The notes: generated by a model not told the origin, from the letters alone. Shown: positions 9,201 through 17,385, numbered from the stretch's first letter. The stretch: DNA of 64,000 nt from Streptomyces sp. MMG1533 (GCF_001279775.1 NZ_LGDG01000235.1:4887-68886); one strand, 5' to 3'. Numbers and translations: made by a program.

Positions 9201-12200
9201 AGATCACCGGCGACCAGAAGCCGGAAGGCGAGGTGCCGGGCGCGAACGTGCCGGAGCCGAGCTGGTGGGACATCGCCGTCACCATCGGCGCCCAGCTGTT
9301 CGGCAAGCTCCTCAAGGAGATCCTCCCGCTCGACGACCTGATCGACTCCATCCTCGGGCTGCCCACCCAGGACGAGGGACTACAGAAGGCCAAGGTGGGC
9401 GACGCCCCGCGCCTGCCCCTGGAGAACGACTCCGACCCACAGCGCACCGACGAGCAGAGCGGCAAGCTCGACGAGCGCAAGAGGGAACTCCACCAGGCCG
9501 GGCGTGACGACGCGGCCCGCCCCATGGGCGAGGACCAGCTCTACCCGGACGTCCCCAAGGAGACCCTGACCGGCAAGGTGACCGCCGGGAAGAAGGGCGC
9601 GAAGGCGAGCGGCCCCCGGTCGGTCTCCGGCGGCGTGCCCATCGAGTCCGCCTCCGCAGTCGCCGAACACGACCGCGGCCCGCAGATCCAGGCAGGCTTC
9701 GCCGAGGGCCGCCAGAAGATGGGCCAGGAGCGCCAGGCCAAGGACAAGAAGGCCACGGACGACCGCAAGCAGCATGACGAGGACCTCAAGCGCGAGGTCG
9801 ACGCCAGCGGCAAGAAGCAGGCCGACGCCCGCGACAAGGGCCGCTCCGACATCTCCGACTCCCGCGACAAGTGGCGCAAGGAGCAGGACGACAAGGTCGG
9901 AGAGATCGACGACAAGAAGGGCAAGAAGTACGACACGGTCCGCAAGGACATCAAGAAGAAGGAAGAGGACACCGACAAGGACGTCGACAAGCGCACCGAG
10001 GACGACAACAAGAAGATCGAGACGGAGCAGACCAACGCCGAGCAGGAGGCGGAGAAGAAGCAGAACGAGGGCAAGGACGACGCCGACAACTGGCTCGAAG
10101 AGGCCATCGAGAAACTGAAGGAGTTCTTCGAGACCCTCAAGAACGCCATCAAGAGCGTCTTCGAGAAGGCCCGTCAGATCGTCACGGACCTCATCGACAA
10201 GTTCAAGCAGCAGGTCTTCAAGCTCATCGACGACGCCCGCAACTGGGTCATCGACCAGATCAACACCTTCGCCGACGCCCTGATCGCCCTCGGCGACGAA
10301 CTCCTCGCCGACTACCCGGCGATGCGCGACAAGTGGCGCAACACCATCGACGGCGCGCGCGACTGGGCCGTGCAGAAGGTCAACGAGTTCGCCGACGCCC
10401 TCAAGGAGGTCGCCGGGAAGCTGCTCGACGGCCTGTGCGGAGCGCTGCTCGCCGGCCTCGACATGCTGGAGACCGGACTGCTGGCGGCCGTCGACGTCGC
10501 CGAGTCCGTCACTGTCGGCGCCCTGGAGTTCGGGGCCGCCGTCGTGGCCGGCCTCGGCGAGTGGGCGGCCATCTTCAACGACATCGTGTCCGACCCCGGC
10601 GACTGGATCAGCAAGGCCGGTGCCGCGGCCGAGACCGGGGCCAAGGAACACCTGTTCAACGAGATCAAGACCGCCGTCAAGGCCTGGTTCAACCAGAAGG
10701 TCCAGGAGATCATCGGCGTCCCGATGGAGGACTTCCAGGAGCTGATCTCCGGCGGCGTCACCGTGGAGCAGATGGCACAGATGGCCTGGGACGAGGCGCT
10801 GCCTCAACTCCCGGTCATCATCGGCGTGATGGTCGTCGAGAAGGTCGTCGCCAAGCTCATTCCCGGCGCCGGCTGGGTGATGGCGGTCATCGACGCCCTG
10901 CAGACGGCGTGGGGGGCACTCAGTGAAATCCTCGCCGCCTTCGGCCTGTTCATGGACTTCCTGAAGTCGGTCAAGAGCGGCAACGGCGCGCTCCCCTTCG
11001 CGAAGGCGGTGGCGGCCGGTGTCGTGGCCCTGCTGGAGCTCGTCTACACCTTCCTGATCGAGGGCGTCAGCAGGTTCATGGGCAAGGTCGCCGAACGGCT
11101 CGGCGACATGCTGAAGAACCTCCGCACCAAGAAGAACAGGCCCGGGCAGCCGGACACCCCCGACCAGCCGTCGACACCGAACAAACCGAAGGACGAAAAG
11201 CCGAAGGACGACAAGGGGAACGAGGAGAAGCCCAAGGACGACGACCCCGCGGCCACGGACAAGCGGGCCGACCGCCCGGCCCCACGCAAGCCGTCCCCGA
11301 ACAAGACCTCACGCCCCCGGTCCACGCCCCGCCCCGGCAAGCGCTCCTCCCCGGAGAAGAAGCAGCGCCCCTCGCACACCACCCGTCCCAAGAAGCGCCG
11401 CGACGACGACGAACGCCGCGAGGACGGCCGGGAGGTCAACGCGGCCAGGAAGCGGATGCGGGACGCGGAGCGCACGACGCACGACAAGGACCGGGACGGC
11501 CGCACGGACACCACACGTCGTGGCCCCGCCCGGGACACCCTGCGCCCCGACCGGCGCCGCCCGGACCGTAGGGACGACCGCGACCGTGACCACGATCCCA
11601 AGGACAGGCGTCCGGGCCGCCGACGTACGGACGACCGTCGGCGGGACGACGACCGCCGCTGGGACAACGACCGCAAGGACGACCGGCGTCACGACACCGA
11701 CAAGGACCGCCGTCCCGGGGACCGTCCCCGCCGCCGTCCGCTCAAGCGCGCCCGCCAAACCGTCAAGTCGGCCGTCAACAGGGCCCGTCGTGCCGCCGGC
11801 AGGCTCTTCGGAAAGGCCCGCCGCGGGATCGGCAGCCGCCTGAACGACCGGCTGCGTCGTCTGCGGGACCAGTGGCGGCGCCGGCAGGAGCGGTCGCGAG
11901 ACCGGGACCGGGACCGGAGCCGGACACGAGACCGGGACAGGCAGCGGGAGCAGGAGGGCAGGAGGGACTACGACCTGCCCCACGTGAGATTCAGGACCAC
12001 GGACGGCGACCCGCACACGCTCCTCTTCAAGGGCAAGGGAAAGAGCGCCGACCTCGCGACGCGCAGCAGGTTGCAGGACATTCAGGGGTACTTCGACGGC
12101 TGGCGCAAGGAGATCGCCGAACTGAAGGACTCGGCCCCGGCGCTCTGGGCCAGGCAGGACCAGGCTCTCAAGGCCTCGAAGGATCAGCACACCGTGGTCG

Positions 12201-13135
12201 AGAGCGGGCAGGACGCTCTGCCTCCGAGCCGCAGCTCCTACGGCATCAGCAGCAAGCCTTTGGGGGACCGGGCCTTCCAGCTCCAACTGGAGAATCTCAA
12301 GGCACAGATGGAGTATCTGGCCGAGCTTCTCGAGCAGCGACAGTCGGCCGAGGGGGAGCCGCCGTTGCCGCCCACTGTTCTGCCACCCTTCGCGGACGGT
12401 CCTCTCGCCTACAGCTTCAAGGCGTCGTACATCAAGGACTCGACGCCCGCCGGAACAGAGGCCGAGAACCGGACCGGTGCCCTTCCCGAAGGATGGAACG
12501 CCGTGCCGACCGCGAACGACGAGCGGAAGAACAACTGGGTGCGTATGCATATGCTCCCGGCCCGGCTCGGCGGTCACGCCTCCACGTCCAACCTCGTCCC
12601 CGCACGCAAGATCAACAACAATGACGCGGCCAACGTGGTGGAACATCCGGCCGCGCGTTCTCTGGGGCACGTGATCAAGGGGGTCGGCCCCACGAGAGAA
12701 AAGGAGAGGATGATTTGGTACGACGTGGATATCTCGTACTGGCCGACTCATGCAGGATTCCCCAAAAACGTGAACGTGACCTGGGGTGGTTACCGGGTCG
12801 AGAATCACCAGTGGATTCGGGAGAGGAACTCCAAGGGTAGCTGGCCAGGGAAGTTCGATCCGCCAGGCAAGCCCTCCACGATCAATGTCAACACGGCGGC
12901 CGCCCCCACCATCAGGGCGGCAACGGGTATCAGTCCACACTTCGCGGAAGCCATCGTGAAGATTCGGGACACAGGAGTCGTCTTCAATAGGTTCTCGGAG
13001 CTCAGGCGCGCTCTGCAGGCGAGGCTGGACCTCGGTGGAGCGGGTGGGGTGGCCTCCGGGAGTGTCAATGAGAACCGCACAGCGGCCATCAAGCAACTCA
13101 AGGATGCCGAGCACATGCTGCGGTACACGGACTGA
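6266..13135 (+). CDS. Giant DUF4157 eCIS protein with nuclease-like C-terminus (candidate cargo toxin)
   Basis: This 2289-residue protein has a GTG start. Residues ~35-125 form the DUF4157 (eCIS core) domain with an intact zinc-type HELLH motif at 109-113. Residues ~280-990 are disordered and rich in Glu, Asp, Gly, Ala and Gln. Residues ~1130-1330 are a charged coiled coil, followed to ~1620 by hydrophobic helices. Residues ~1625-1910 are extremely Lys/Arg-rich. The C-terminal ~380 residues carry RMHMLPARLGG (H2095), NLVPA (N2109) and N2118, in the spacing seen in DNA/RNA non-specific and HNH-like toxin nucleases. A helix-hairpin-helix follows from about residue 2206 (INVNTAAAP...GIS...A..I...R..G). 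Polymorphic-toxin architecture is inferred. Acting as a tape measure is an alternative or additional role. Confidence 0.85.
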   Translation: MNPQSQDARSEQTAEERRRKRKERTAKSRTPEPKDIVSGAGQPLDPGVRRDLEDRLGHDLSRVRLHTGRDAGHLTDLLGADAVAVGQDVFFAEGTFKPGTDEGRRLLAHELLHTVQNPHGLGTLRVGRELGAVSLPQQAIEREAESAAQDLVRGEAEARPATADVEQGQATPGWLRYATVDADRRRMEQLDPATVVDRLTNGVLRSLRGDPEDRSGRVRLQLARMAPQVQDIVLERLEQRLPTPVLDHLLEVVQETEEAGPLPWEAAAAPPAVPGAGEEVEEERRRASAEEQQEAGERTDAPRDGDGGREADGRTGPGGRRDEETEGAEGAGDSKDAEDAAGQENAPGEKGAAREREASAGQQQERSQERQEDRNASGQDAQKDAADEREGAADAETEQKEQDRSDERKAQEETEGAQDEATPEPEKQAGEQEPRQSEGTGGSEVASRQATAPGAVDRSGAEPGERTRTGGDAAPARAAGDPSNEEDAGDEPLGLESVAEDDAEAPDAEPDEQDGTGAVPDIDLVGATPAAKNPTLVEQRKKDPARPMSPRSVDGSAIPSGPEQGERASDTSRGADSNAAENDSEDQDPFAALSAEQDSGAGEESGAGSELRAGGEATTAPLAESADRDWDRKHTEARREDADARRRDEEAPTADGAPGGTAAPGPGPGETAAPGQLDKAGEDARKQETGTSSSVSAASATDGRRGGTEEQGGGRGTDTAGSAQQKQSKQTGAGPQESTGRGGDASGQGDSAPEPAPETGAPDVTEGRGPATSAGPESGPDRVSTPGPAAAPKLAPGNGPSPQSAGPEAATNAPKAAGAPAAGASTGSRARPTGSRRQAARKVAKSVRRGGGGGGGTASAPAPVRSGGQSGGRPAPAAGAKPKKEAPAPDVSNATPESGLATAGSLKPHQALETLRGVDGAVGRSVEKERSTLRKAPPTTQRPSGSPRTVPGGPTPAAPGTYTNAKVARTEAAAGKTPEITGDQKPEGEVPGANVPEPSWWDIAVTIGAQLFGKLLKEILPLDDLIDSILGLPTQDEGLQKAKVGDAPRLPLENDSDPQRTDEQSGKLDERKRELHQAGRDDAARPMGEDQLYPDVPKETLTGKVTAGKKGAKASGPRSVSGGVPIESASAVAEHDRGPQIQAGFAEGRQKMGQERQAKDKKATDDRKQHDEDLKREVDASGKKQADARDKGRSDISDSRDKWRKEQDDKVGEIDDKKGKKYDTVRKDIKKKEEDTDKDVDKRTEDDNKKIETEQTNAEQEAEKKQNEGKDDADNWLEEAIEKLKEFFETLKNAIKSVFEKARQIVTDLIDKFKQQVFKLIDDARNWVIDQINTFADALIALGDELLADYPAMRDKWRNTIDGARDWAVQKVNEFADALKEVAGKLLDGLCGALLAGLDMLETGLLAAVDVAESVTVGALEFGAAVVAGLGEWAAIFNDIVSDPGDWISKAGAAAETGAKEHLFNEIKTAVKAWFNQKVQEIIGVPMEDFQELISGGVTVEQMAQMAWDEALPQLPVIIGVMVVEKVVAKLIPGAGWVMAVIDALQTAWGALSEILAAFGLFMDFLKSVKSGNGALPFAKAVAAGVVALLELVYTFLIEGVSRFMGKVAERLGDMLKNLRTKKNRPGQPDTPDQPSTPNKPKDEKPKDDKGNEEKPKDDDPAATDKRADRPAPRKPSPNKTSRPRSTPRPGKRSSPEKKQRPSHTTRPKKRRDDDERREDGREVNAARKRMRDAERTTHDKDRDGRTDTTRRGPARDTLRPDRRRPDRRDDRDRDHDPKDRRPGRRRTDDRRRDDDRRWDNDRKDDRRHDTDKDRRPGDRPRRRPLKRARQTVKSAVNRARRAAGRLFGKARRGIGSRLNDRLRRLRDQWRRRQERSRDRDRDRSRTRDRDRQREQEGRRDYDLPHVRFRTTDGDPHTLLFKGKGKSADLATRSRLQDIQGYFDGWRKEIAELKDSAPALWARQDQALKASKDQHTVVESGQDALPPSRSSYGISSKPLGDRAFQLQLENLKAQMEYLAELLEQRQSAEGEPPLPPTVLPPFADGPLAYSFKASYIKDSTPAGTEAENRTGALPEGWNAVPTANDERKNNWVRMHMLPARLGGHASTSNLVPARKINNNDAANVVEHPAARSLGHVIKGVGPTREKERMIWYDVDISYWPTHAGFPKNVNVTWGGYRVENHQWIRERNSKGSWPGKFDPPGKPSTINVNTAAAPTIRAATGISPHFAEAIVKIRDTGVVFNRFSELRRALQARLDLGGAGGVASGSVNENRTAAIKQLKDAEHMLRYTD

Positions 13136-13175
13136 ACCGGCCCTGCTTGACGCACGTCTTGGAAATCGAGGAGAA

Positions 13176-13859
13176 ATGACAGATCTGACGCCCTACGAAC
13201 ACAGTTGGGTCGGCCTGCTCGGCGAGTTGCGAGCCTGTGCCGCGCTTCAGGTGTCCCGGGCCGAGCAGGGGCCTGTGAGTCAGGTTTTCGGAGACGCTGC
13301 GACAGAGTTCGCCAATTTGGAGGAATTCGAGGGAATCTCGCTGGATCCGGCCCTGCAGGGGTGTTACTTCCGGTTCATCTCGATGGCCGCCGCCTGGGAG
13401 GTCGCCGAATCGGAGTCCCCCATCGCCGGTGAATTCGACGTCGCGCACATCTCCGACGTGCTGAGCGGGAATCCCCCCGAACTGGGCTGGCCGAATCCCA
13501 CCCCTGCCGAACGTGAACTGCTTTCCCAGTTGCGGGGTTTTGACGGAACCACGATGACCGGAGTCGGCCACCTCACCGCGCTGAGAGTCCAACCCGGTGT
13601 CGGGAACCCCGAGTTGTGGTTCGACACCGGCCCACTCGGTGTGCACCGGATGGACATCGACTACTGCGCGTATCTGGATGCCCTGCGCGTGACGAAGGGA
13701 ACCTTCGGCTGGCAGTACCTCTTCACGGAGGTCTCCTTGGCCCGGGAGGACCACGAGAGCACCGCGCAGAGGCTGACGGGAATGCTCGATCTCTTCCCCC
13801 GTCTCTTTCCCGCACACGACTACTCGGACCTGCGGGCCCGTCTGGAGGCCCGCCTGTGA
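13176..13859 (+). CDS. Small acidic protein, candidate immunity protein for the preceding nuclease
   Basis: This 227-residue protein starts at the ATG with a GAGGAG ribosome site just upstream; longer in-frame starts would run into the previous gene. It is acidic and visibly lower in GC than its neighbours. I do not recognise its family. The segments ALQGCYFRFISMAAAWEVAE and LWFDTGPLGVHRMDIDYCAYLDALRVTKG suggest a compact alpha/beta fold without catalytic signatures. It lies directly after the variable C-terminus of the giant protein and overlaps the next structural gene by four bases. Position, size and composition fit an immunity gene carried with a toxin tip, but that is inference. Confidence 0.6.
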   Translation: MTDLTPYEHSWVGLLGELRACAALQVSRAEQGPVSQVFGDAATEFANLEEFEGISLDPALQGCYFRFISMAAAWEVAESESPIAGEFDVAHISDVLSGNPPELGWPNPTPAERELLSQLRGFDGTTMTGVGHLTALRVQPGVGNPELWFDTGPLGVHRMDIDYCAYLDALRVTKGTFGWQYLFTEVSLAREDHESTAQRLTGMLDLFPRLFPAHDYSDLRARLEARL

Positions 13860-14542
13860 CCCGCTACGCCGACATCCCCAAACCCATCCGCTCCGGAATA
13901 GTCGTGGTCAACCCCGACACCGGCACCCCCCAGCGGATCATCGTCCTGCAGTTCAACCCGGACACCCTGGAACGCAGCGTGAGCCCCCAGTCCGCCGGCG
14001 ACAGCGGCGACTCCGGAGGCGGCGGCACCGGCAGTGGCGACAGGAACGAAGCGCTCCGCCTCAAGGGCCCCGCCCAGGAGACCTGGAAGTTCACCGCCGA
14101 GATCGACGCCACCGACCAGTTCGAGATCGCGGCGCCCGACGGGATCCACCCGCAGCTCGCGACCCTCGAAATGCTCGTGCAGCCGACGACCGCCCAACTG
14201 CGCGCAGCGACCCGGCTGTCGCAGAAGGGCGCCATCGAGATCAGCCCGATCGAGATGCCGTTGACGCTGTTCACCTGGGGCAGCAAGCGGGTCATGCCAG
14301 TCCGGCTGACCGAACTGTCCGTCAACGAGTCGGCGTTCGACGTGAACCTCAACCCGATCCGGGCATCCCTCAGCATCGGCATGAAGATCCTGACCGTCAG
14401 CGACCTGCCCGCCGGACACCGCGGCGCCGACCTCTACATGGCGCACCTCGCGCAGAAGGAACGGCTCGCCGCGGCGGCCCGGGGCGGCAGCCTCGGCTCG
14501 CTCGGGCTCGCCGGAACGAACGCCGTGATCGGAAGGGGCTGA
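13856..14542 (+). CDS. CIS tube protein, N-terminal-domain type (Pvc7-like)
   Basis: This 228-residue baseplate/hub-proximal protein is of the contractile injection system tube protein family. It starts at a GTG overlapping the previous stop. The motifs VLQFNPDTLERSV, TWKFTAEIDATDQFE, LATLEMLVQP, PLTLFTWGSKRVMPVRLTEL and FDVNLNPIRASLSIGMKIL are characteristic. In PVC the corresponding protein carries its own LysM; here the LysM-like part is the separate next gene. It probably connects the tube to the spike hub. Confidence 0.88.
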   Translation: MTRYADIPKPIRSGIVVVNPDTGTPQRIIVLQFNPDTLERSVSPQSAGDSGDSGGGGTGSGDRNEALRLKGPAQETWKFTAEIDATDQFEIAAPDGIHPQLATLEMLVQPTTAQLRAATRLSQKGAIEISPIEMPLTLFTWGSKRVMPVRLTELSVNESAFDVNLNPIRASLSIGMKILTVSDLPAGHRGADLYMAHLAQKERLAAAARGGSLGSLGLAGTNAVIGRG

Positions 14543-14552
14543 GCAGCACACC

Positions 14553-14930
14553 ATGGCCGACATCGAGCCCTACGAGAGCGCCCTCGACGCGATACCGGGC
14601 GCCCACCCCTACCCGCGCACCAGCCGCTACCACGACGCCGAGATCGGCATCCACCGGCAGCCCGACGGGACCGAGGTCCGGTACACCAAGCGGCGGTTGC
14701 TGCCCCCGCTCGACCAGCTCGACGACGAGACCCAGCCGCACACCGTCGGCGCCGGCGAGCGCCCCGACCTGCTCGCCCAGCGCTACTTCGGCGACCCCGG
14801 CCAGTGGTGGCAGATCGCCGACGCCAACCCCGTACTCGATCCACGGGAGTTGACGGACGAGGCCGGGCGCGTCATCGACATCCCGCTCGCCGGTGGCTTC
14901 CCCGGCGGCAGGGGAGACCGGCGTGTTTGA
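14553..14930 (+). CDS. LysM-like baseplate protein
   Basis: This 125-residue protein has a LysM-type core in its C-terminal half (HTVGAGERPDLLAQRYFGDPGQWWQIADANP, ending in VIDIPLAGGFPGG). This is the classic arrangement of gp53/tail-X-like LysM proteins that bridge hub and baseplate. It follows the CIS tube gene by 10 bases and overlaps the GTG of the hub gene by eight. In PVC these two parts are one polypeptide, so this looks like a split version of Pvc7. Binding to peptidoglycan is not implied, since LysM in tails is usually structural. Confidence 0.85.
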   Translation: MADIEPYESALDAIPGAHPYPRTSRYHDAEIGIHRQPDGTEVRYTKRRLLPPLDQLDDETQPHTVGAGERPDLLAQRYFGDPGQWWQIADANPVLDPRELTDEAGRVIDIPLAGGFPGGRGDRRV

Positions 14931-16062
14931 TCTGCCAGTCGGGCAAGGCCCCGTCCACATCACGCTCCTCATGGGGCCCAAGCTCGCCCGGCCGGTCCCG
15001 GCCGAGGTCACCGAGGCATTGCTGTCCGCCCAGATCACCGCCACGGCGGGGGAGCGGAGCGGTTTCCAGCTCGCCTTCGACCTCACCAAGAACGGGCTCA
15101 TCAGCCGGCGGCTGCTGCCCGAGGGGTTCTTCGATCCCAAGACCCGGATCATCGTCACCGTCGCGGTCAAGGGCACCCCCGACGTGCTCTTCGACGGCCT
15201 GATCGTGCGGCACGAGGTCGGCGCCAGCAACCAGCCCGGCCACTCCACCCTCACCGTCACCGGCGAGGACCTCACCCTCCTCATGGACCTGGAGGAGCGC
15301 ACCGCCCGGTACCCGAACCTCCCGCCCTCCGAGCGCGTCCTCGACATCCTGCGCCGGTACTCCGACTACGGCATCCGGCCCGACGTCTACACCGAGAAGA
15401 TCACCCAGCCCCCGCACCAGGACCTCCGCGTGCACTACCAGACGGGCACCGACCTCCAGTACGTCACCGAGCTCGCCCGCGCCAACGGCTACACCTTCTA
15501 CCTGGAGCCCGGTCCGGGGCCCGGCCGGTCCTCCGCCCGTTGGGGCCCGGAGGTCCGCCTCGGCATCCGCCAGCACGCCCTCAACGTCAACATGGACGCC
15601 AACTCGACCGTGGACCAGCTGACGTTCGCCTACGACGGGACCGCGCGGGAAGAGCCGCAGGCCCGTTGGCAGGACCCGGGAACCCGGCAGTCCACCCTCC
15701 TTCCGCAACCGCCGATCAGCCCCCTGCGCCCGCCCCTGGGCAGACGGCCCACCCCGGCCCTCAAACGCAGGACCCTGTCCGGCACCGCCAAGCAACAGCG
15801 CGAACAGGCCGAGGCCGAGCTTCTCGCCCGCGCCGCGGTCTCCGCCGACGTCGTCTCCGGCTCCGGCTCGCTCGACGTCAACCGGCACGGCTACATCCTG
15901 CAGCCGCGCCAGCTCGTCGGCGTACGCGGCTCGGGACGGGCGTACGACGGCGACTACTACGTCAAGTCCGTCACGCACAACCTGCGCCCGGGCTCGTACC
16001 AGCAGAACTTCACCCTCTCACGAGAGGGCCTCGAAGCCCGCAGCGACTACGTACGGCCGTAG
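14923..16062 (+). CDS. Hub protein, phage late control D / gp27-like
   Basis: This ~379-residue protein corresponds to the gp27-like first half of VgrG/Pvc8 spikes. GVFDLP starts at a GTG with a GGGGA ribosome site; a GTG 30 bases upstream is possible. Conserved stretches include TVAVKGTPDVLFDGLIVRHEV, STLTVTGEDLTLLMDLEE, TDLQYVTELARANGYTFYLEPG and the C-terminal YYVKSVTHNLRPGSYQQNFTLSREG. It forms the adaptor between the sixfold tube and the threefold spike. A Pro-rich loop at about residues 255-290 is an addition to the core fold. Confidence 0.9.
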   Translation: MFDLPVGQGPVHITLLMGPKLARPVPAEVTEALLSAQITATAGERSGFQLAFDLTKNGLISRRLLPEGFFDPKTRIIVTVAVKGTPDVLFDGLIVRHEVGASNQPGHSTLTVTGEDLTLLMDLEERTARYPNLPPSERVLDILRRYSDYGIRPDVYTEKITQPPHQDLRVHYQTGTDLQYVTELARANGYTFYLEPGPGPGRSSARWGPEVRLGIRQHALNVNMDANSTVDQLTFAYDGTAREEPQARWQDPGTRQSTLLPQPPISPLRPPLGRRPTPALKRRTLSGTAKQQREQAEAELLARAAVSADVVSGSGSLDVNRHGYILQPRQLVGVRGSGRAYDGDYYVKSVTHNLRPGSYQQNFTLSREGLEARSDYVRP

Positions 16063-16095
16063 CACCAACTCACCCATCAACAGGAGCAGTTCAGC

Positions 16096-16632
16096 ATGGC
16101 GGCACCCAGCAATCGCTACCTCGGCAAGTTCCGCGGCCGGGTCGTGAACAACGACGACCCGCTGCGCATCGGCCGTGTCACCGTCGAGGTCCCGGACGTC
16201 CTCGGCGACGAGCCGTCGACGTGGGCGCTGCCCTGCCTGCCGTTCACCGGGCCCGAGTCGGGACAGTTCGTGGTGCCGCCGCCCGGCGCGGGCGTCTGGG
16301 TGGAGTTCGAGCAGGGGGATCCCAGCTTCCCGGTGTGGACGGGGTGCTGGTACGGCGCCGCCGAGGAGCTGCCGCCCGACGCGCGTCGCGAACTGCAGGC
16401 GAACTCGCCGAACAAGCCGGTCGTCGTGCAGACACCGCAGGCCCACAAGATCGTCATGAACGACACCGCCGGTGCCGAACAGGGAATCCTGCTCCAGGCC
16501 CAGGGCGGCGCCTACATCCGCATCACCAAGGAAGCCGTGGTCATCGCGACCGGCGCGGGCGCCGAGATCGTCCTGCGTGGCAGGGAAGTGACCATCAACG
16601 AGGGCCAGTTGACCGTGCTCTCGAAGCGATAG
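16096..16632 (+). CDS. Spike protein, baseplate assembly protein V-like (OB fold)
   Basis: This 178-residue protein is the gp5/gpV OB-fold half of the spike: NRYLGKFRGRVVNNDDPLRIGRVTVEVP, LPFTGPESGQFVVPPPGAGVWVEFEQGDPSFPVWTG and WYG. A short C-terminal beta-prism-like repeat follows (GAYIRITKEAVVIATGAGAEIVLRG). In PVC the hub and OB domains are joined in one Pvc8 protein; here they are separate adjacent genes. The trimeric spike carries the PAAR tip encoded next. A ribosome site, AGGAGCAG, lies upstream of the ATG. Confidence 0.92.
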   Translation: MAAPSNRYLGKFRGRVVNNDDPLRIGRVTVEVPDVLGDEPSTWALPCLPFTGPESGQFVVPPPGAGVWVEFEQGDPSFPVWTGCWYGAAEELPPDARRELQANSPNKPVVVQTPQAHKIVMNDTAGAEQGILLQAQGGAYIRITKEAVVIATGAGAEIVLRGREVTINEGQLTVLSKR

Positions 16633-16651
16633 AAGACGGGGGAGAACAGAA

Positions 16652-16987
16652 GTGCCCGGGAGTCTGCTCGATGCCGGCGCCGTGATCGGCTGCCCGCACG
16701 GCGGCCGTGTCACCGCCGCCACCACGCCCTCCGGCGGCGTGCTCAGCCAAGGGGTCGCCGTCGCCACGGCCGCGCACGGCTATGTCGTCACCGGCTGCCC
16801 CCACACCGTCGGCGGTGTGCCCACGCCCTGTGTCTCGGTCCGCTGGACGGCCGACGGCACCGGCGTCACGGTCGGCGGCGCACCCGTCCTGCTCGACACC
16901 TCCGCGGCCCAGTGCCTCACGGCGGCCTTCGTGCCGCAGGGCCCGCCCGTCGTCCAGGCCGCACAGCGAAAGGTCACCGTCCGATGA
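16652..16987 (+). CDS. PAAR-like spike tip protein (Pvc10-like)
   Basis: This 111-residue protein has a GTG start and a GGGGGAGAA ribosome region. GAVIGCPHGGRV, GYVVTGCPHTVGGVPTPCVSVRW and VLLDTSAAQC contain Cys-Pro-His turns at residues ~14-16 and ~49-51. This is typical of the metal-binding conical PAAR-like tip of eCIS (DUF4280-like). It sharpens the spike, and in related systems can carry effectors. It overlaps the gp25 gene by four bases (ATGA). Confidence 0.88.
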   Translation: MPGSLLDAGAVIGCPHGGRVTAATTPSGGVLSQGVAVATAAHGYVVTGCPHTVGGVPTPCVSVRWTADGTGVTVGGAPVLLDTSAAQCLTAAFVPQGPPVVQAAQRKVTVR

Positions 16988-17385
16988 GCCGCCAGACGAG
17001 CGCGCGTGGCACCCGCCCACGCTCCGACATCGCGTTCCCCTTCCATGCCGACCGCCGGGGACGCACCGCGCACGCCATCCACGCCGAGCACGTCCACGAC
17101 CTGGTCGAACAACTGCTGTTCACCAGCCCCGGCGAGCGCGTGATGCGTCCCGACTTCGGCTGCGGACTGCTCGACCTGGTCTTCGCCCCGAACAGCCCCG
17201 AGCTCGTCAGCACCCTCGAACTCTCCGTCCAGGCCGCGCTGCAGCGCTGGCTCGGCGACCTCATCGAGGTGGTCGCCCTCGACATCGAGAGCGCGGAGAA
17301 CGCCGTGCGCGTCCACCTGTCGTACGCCGTCCGGGCCACCGGCACCGTGCGCGAGGACGTCTTCGAAGGGAGGGCCGCCGCATGA
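16984..17385 (+). CDS. gp25/GPW-family baseplate wedge protein (Pvc9-like)
   Basis: This 133-residue protein starts at the ATG overlapping the PAAR stop. The signature segment HVHDLVEQLLFTSPGERVMRPDFGCGLLDLVF and the following ELSVQAALQRWLGDLIEV are diagnostic for gp25-like wedge proteins, which link hub, wedge and first sheath ring and may start sheath polymerisation. It overlaps the following baseplate J-like gene by four bases. Confidence 0.95.
   Translation: MSRQTSARGTRPRSDIAFPFHADRRGRTAHAIHAEHVHDLVEQLLFTSPGERVMRPDFGCGLLDLVFAPNSPELVSTLELSVQAALQRWLGDLIEVVALDIESAENAVRVHLSYAVRATGTVREDVFEGRAAA

Noticed and set aside
5753..9525. Very long minus-strand frames of ~1080-1090 codons opposite the DUF4157 gene
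   Set aside because: Their products are Arg/Ser/Ala/Gly runs with no domain, typical antisense shadows in high-GC DNA. The plus frame has recognised domains and coupled neighbours.
13035..13175. Longer start for the candidate immunity gene
   Set aside because: The extra 47 codons lie inside the end of the giant gene in another frame; the ATG at 13176 has a GAGGAG site.
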